Below, piece by piece: positions 61,028 to 64,000 of a stretch of 64,000 nucleotides of DNA. The stretch's first letter is position 1. Each line of letters starts with the position of its first letter. Location: positions 1,055,449-1,119,448 of the forward strand of contig NW_006917095.1 of the NCBI RefSeq assembly GCF_000516985.1, written 5' to 3'. A model generated the notes under the pieces. The model searched no databases. It worked only from the letters and a program-made list of their open reading frames with translations, and was not told where the DNA came from. This DNA is from Pestalotiopsis fici W106-1. Its lineage: Eukaryota; Ascomycota; Sordariomycetes; Amphisphaeriales; Sporocadaceae. Position numbers and translations under genes: made by a program.

Positions 61028-64000
61028 ACAATGCTCGAGCTGTGGTCAGCTGAGGCGTGACACTCGATAGCACTCGAGTCCAACCAAACCATGTCCGGGT
61101 CGCCCCACAATCCGGTCATCTTGCATTTCGAGGAACTCCGAATTGGGTTTCATAAGTGCTCGTGTATTGCATCTATCTGCGTCCGGCCCATCACTTGTTT
61201 TAACATGGTCTTTTTACTGGAGTTCAGATAGGTGGCTGGCGTATTGGCGATCGGAATTTTTGAAACGGCCCTTTTGGAATGGCCATCCGCTCCTTCATAC
61301 TCAGACTTGGTCTTTGAGGCGTTTGGCTTGGTTTATTTTAATTTCCAAAGGCCACTACGCACGTCCTAGTGCTGCACGACGAACCAAAGCAACCAAGTCG
61401 TTGAGCAAATGCTGTATTGGAAAACGCTTATCAAGAATAAAATATGAGAAGAAAGAATGGTGTCAAGATACATGGTGGACTAGCGAGGGAAGCTACGAAG
61501 AGGACATTTCTTGGCCCGAGCGGGTGGTTAGGATTGGAAGGGAAAGCTGTTGCGACTTTGAATCTCTCTAGAAATGGCTTCTACAGCTAAAAAGTCGCTC
61601 GAGAGGACGTTGTCGTTCTCTCATCTCCTATGTTGAAAGGTAAATAGTTGTGATTTGAAGATGTTTAGCCTGCCTGCTTATTGCCACTGCTTCCATGTTT
61701 TCGCCTGTGCTTGTATTCAGATGGTTTTTGCTTGTTTCCAAGGGAGTGTTTGGTCACCCTAAGCGCAGCGTCCTAGATCATTGCGACTATACAACCTGTA
61801 TGTCATCCATTATCAAGAAGCGCCTTATGATCACAGCAACTCCTGAAACTTTGTATCAATGGGTGGGTGGTGCGTCTCATCTCATTAACGGTGATACCGC
61901 TGAGGGCGGACTACAAAACGGGCATTTCAATCAACGCGGCAAATTTTCTGAAGCTATTCAGCCAAGACTGTGCGCGCGATTCAAGTTACCAGCCAGCGCA
62001 GCAAACTGCAAGGCGGCCATCGTGGCCATCAAATGGGAGCCCAGCTCAGCCAATGGTTTGCTCCCCCAACGAAATAAAGCTGCCGCGACGGAGTGCTTAA
62101 ACCCGGGTTTTCGGCAGCGCCTTTTGTCGCAAGTAGATTCCAACCACGCCTACGGGTCTCGTCCGCCCTACGGTACAATTGCGCAACATGTTTAGTGGTG
62201 AATAGCGATGCGCGACAGTTTGCGACAAGGAAAACCTCAAAATGACGTTCTTGTATTGACGTTGAACTAAACTTCTGCGGTGCGGCCGGGGGGGTAGGCG
62301 AGTTTTGGAAAAAGCCCCTCTCCTTTAGGCTTAGCGCAGTTCCCTTGCGCGCCCATGGAAGCAGAAAAGAAGAAGAAGAAAAGGGCACAAAAAAAAAGTG
62401 TGTGCGTCGCAGAAGGACCAGAACCTACCAAAAGGGGGATCCAGTCCAATCTACAAGCGCAAACAAGCTTAGATGGGAAGGAGAGGGACGCACCGTACCG
62501 GTCCTTTTCAACGGACTTGTTTTTCTTTTCCTCTCTTTCCGACTATCTTCTACTACCCACTAAAACAGAATCCCACCTGTGTATAGCTCCCGCCCTGTCT
62601 CGGCGGGCTTGAACTTTTTGTCTGGTCTACCTATTTCTCTATGTCCCTCTCCGTCTTCCCAACGGGATGGAGGGGGGCAAGAGGACGGGCTTGGCGGATT
62701 AACGCCAGTTGCCAAAACGGGGAACTCTGGGCACGAGCCACAGGGACGGGGAAAGTGTATAATCGGACCCACCGCGACGAATCAAAATGAGGCTTTCAAC
62801 TGCTGGAGGGCAAGGAGGGGCCAGTCGGAGAAGCACTTGGCAAGCACTTTCAAGCTCCCTGACTCTAGCGCAAGGCGGGCACACCCGAACCTGCCCTTTT
62901 GCTTGGTGATTCTTTTTCTTTGACAGCAATTGCTGCCCCATCATTCCCTAGGTACCTACCTACCAGCTACCAACCAGGGCCCGGGCCTAGCGCTTGATTG
63001 CTTGAATCGCGTCGCATCAATTGATTTATTCAAGATGGTGTGAAGAAAGAAGAAGTCATCTGGATCGCTTTTGTTCCATTTCAAACTAAAGGGGTGGCAG
63101 ACGAATGCGCAGTCGAGAGATACTAAGGACTTGCAGGTTGCGACCAACGTAATATCGTCTGTGCTATTTGCTTATATACCTGCTACCATTCGTGACCACG
63201 GAGCCTCAATGCTGTCCCTACTGGAAATGCGCCAACCGCAAATACAGCCAGCGAACTTCGTCCAACCAATAAACAAACTTGTCTGCTGCGTATAATCCAA
63301 ACACATTCAAAGTCGACAGATTCTCCATGATAGTTTTCAGGAATATCTGTCGCATTCAGCGCTCACGCTAGCGTCGCAACAGATTTGCGACGCGGCCGTC
63401 TTGCGCTTTTCTCCCCCCCCTCTCACGGTGAAAGACCGTCTGTGGCTCCTCCTGATTTTCTAACCTACTGCGTAAAACTAGTCTTTTGCGAATCCACTTC
63501 AGATGGTAAGCCATGACCTTTTCTTTCCCCTCAGGCCTTCATTCTTCCCTCTCTCTCTCTCTCTCCCAGCGCCACTGCGGACCACGTCACCTACTAAAGT
63601 GGTGCACACCGTATCGCGGAGTAATAAGTGCAGTAGTAGAGTAGTGGAGATATCATGTAGTGCATTTATGGGACAGTGTATTCGTTGGCCGATTTCCATC
63701 GAATAGCTTGTTGTTTCAAAGGTTGACATGTACGAAGACCAGGCATCACGACCAGGGTGTGTGTTTTTTTTTTTAAGAAAAGAGAAATCACGATTTGCAC
63801 GTACTTGATTTCGCCACTGGTGCCGTCGACTGCGTCCGATCATCAGAGAGAGCGAGAGCAATGGGTTTAGGAAGAAGTCGTCCGGTTGTTAGTGGTAGGA
63901 GATCTAGAGCGGTGAGTGGACTCGCCCTCTTTCCCGCTCTCTTACAAGCGAGCTGGGAAATTCTCTCGAAGCACTAGAACAGTGAGAGAACAGCGTCTTA
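61028..64000. other. 3-kb region to the right end of the window
   Basis: No supported gene. One plus-strand frame of 166 codons with ATG at 61695 (to 62195) shows no motif, signal or coding-like third-base bias. A CT microsatellite lies at 63549-63565. Promoter or 3' sequence of genes beyond the window is possible. Confidence 0.45.
63549..63565. repeat. CT dinucleotide microsatellite
   Basis: About eight CT units inside a pyrimidine-rich stretch near the right end of the window. Confidence 0.75.

Noticed and set aside
61695..62195. 166-codon plus-strand frame
   Set aside because: ATG start but no motif, signal or codon bias; not enough to call a gene.
1..64000. tRNA, 5S rRNA, U6 snRNA, CRISPR arrays or intact transposons
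   Set aside because: Looked by eye for B-box motifs, repeat-spacer arrays and terminal repeats and saw none convincing; a covariance-model scan would be needed to exclude small RNA genes.

Overview
The window reads as nuclear DNA of a filamentous ascomycete, most likely a Sordariomycete of the Hypocreales type. The reasons are many short introns (mostly 44-145 nt, GT-AG), mediator, SCAP, Zn2Cys6 and DUF3176 proteins of fungal type, and no prokaryotic operon structure. The order-level placement is an inference from overall gene character, not from a database match. I place 16 protein-coding genes, one decayed multi-exon gene and one possible extra exon. Exon joins were worked out by hand from splice motifs and reading phase, and the CDS spans given include introns. 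Gene density is low, with long non-coding gaps at about 11-18 kb, 26-28.5 kb, 53.5-59 kb and 61-64 kb. I found no tRNA, rRNA, CRISPR array or intact transposon.

Layout. 0.4-3.9 kb: a short kinesin-3 motor and, tail to tail with it, a JMJD7-like JmjC hydroxylase. 6.3-9.8 kb: SCAP, the sterol-sensing escort of SREBP. 10.8-11.1 kb: a small cysteine-rich protein. 18.0-18.9 kb: a divergent 14-3-3-like protein. 19.6-23.7 kb, all on the minus strand: a Myb/SANT protein, a flavocytochrome b2-type FMN dehydrogenase and a DUF4202 protein. 24.3-25.8 kb: a single-pass membrane protein with signal peptide, Ser/Thr stalk and Pro/Gln-rich tail. 28.5-31.3 kb: an unrecognised, apparently decaying gene with in-frame stops. 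33.3-34.2 kb: a conserved-looking orphan. 35.6-39.0 kb: Mediator subunit 5. 40.2-42.3 kb: a cytochrome P450, tail to tail with a DUF3176 membrane protein (42.4-44.7 kb). 45.9-48.1 kb: the mitochondrial aspartate/glutamate carrier. 50.8-53.6 kb: a mitotic B-type cyclin with a 12-nt first exon. 59.0-61.0 kb: a protein with a C-terminal Zn2Cys6 cluster.

The genes do not form one pathway. Most are housekeeping (transport, cell cycle, transcription, sterol sensing, mitochondrial exchange). The P450/DUF3176 pair does not amount to a biosynthetic cluster. The most unusual items are the decayed unknown gene at 28.5-31.3 kb, a paired TCACGTGA palindrome in an otherwise empty region near 55.0 kb, the cyclin leader intron with a T/A hairpin, the changed active-site tyrosine in the b2-type dehydrogenase, and a coding-looking exon at 16.84-17.05 kb that belongs to no gene I can build.
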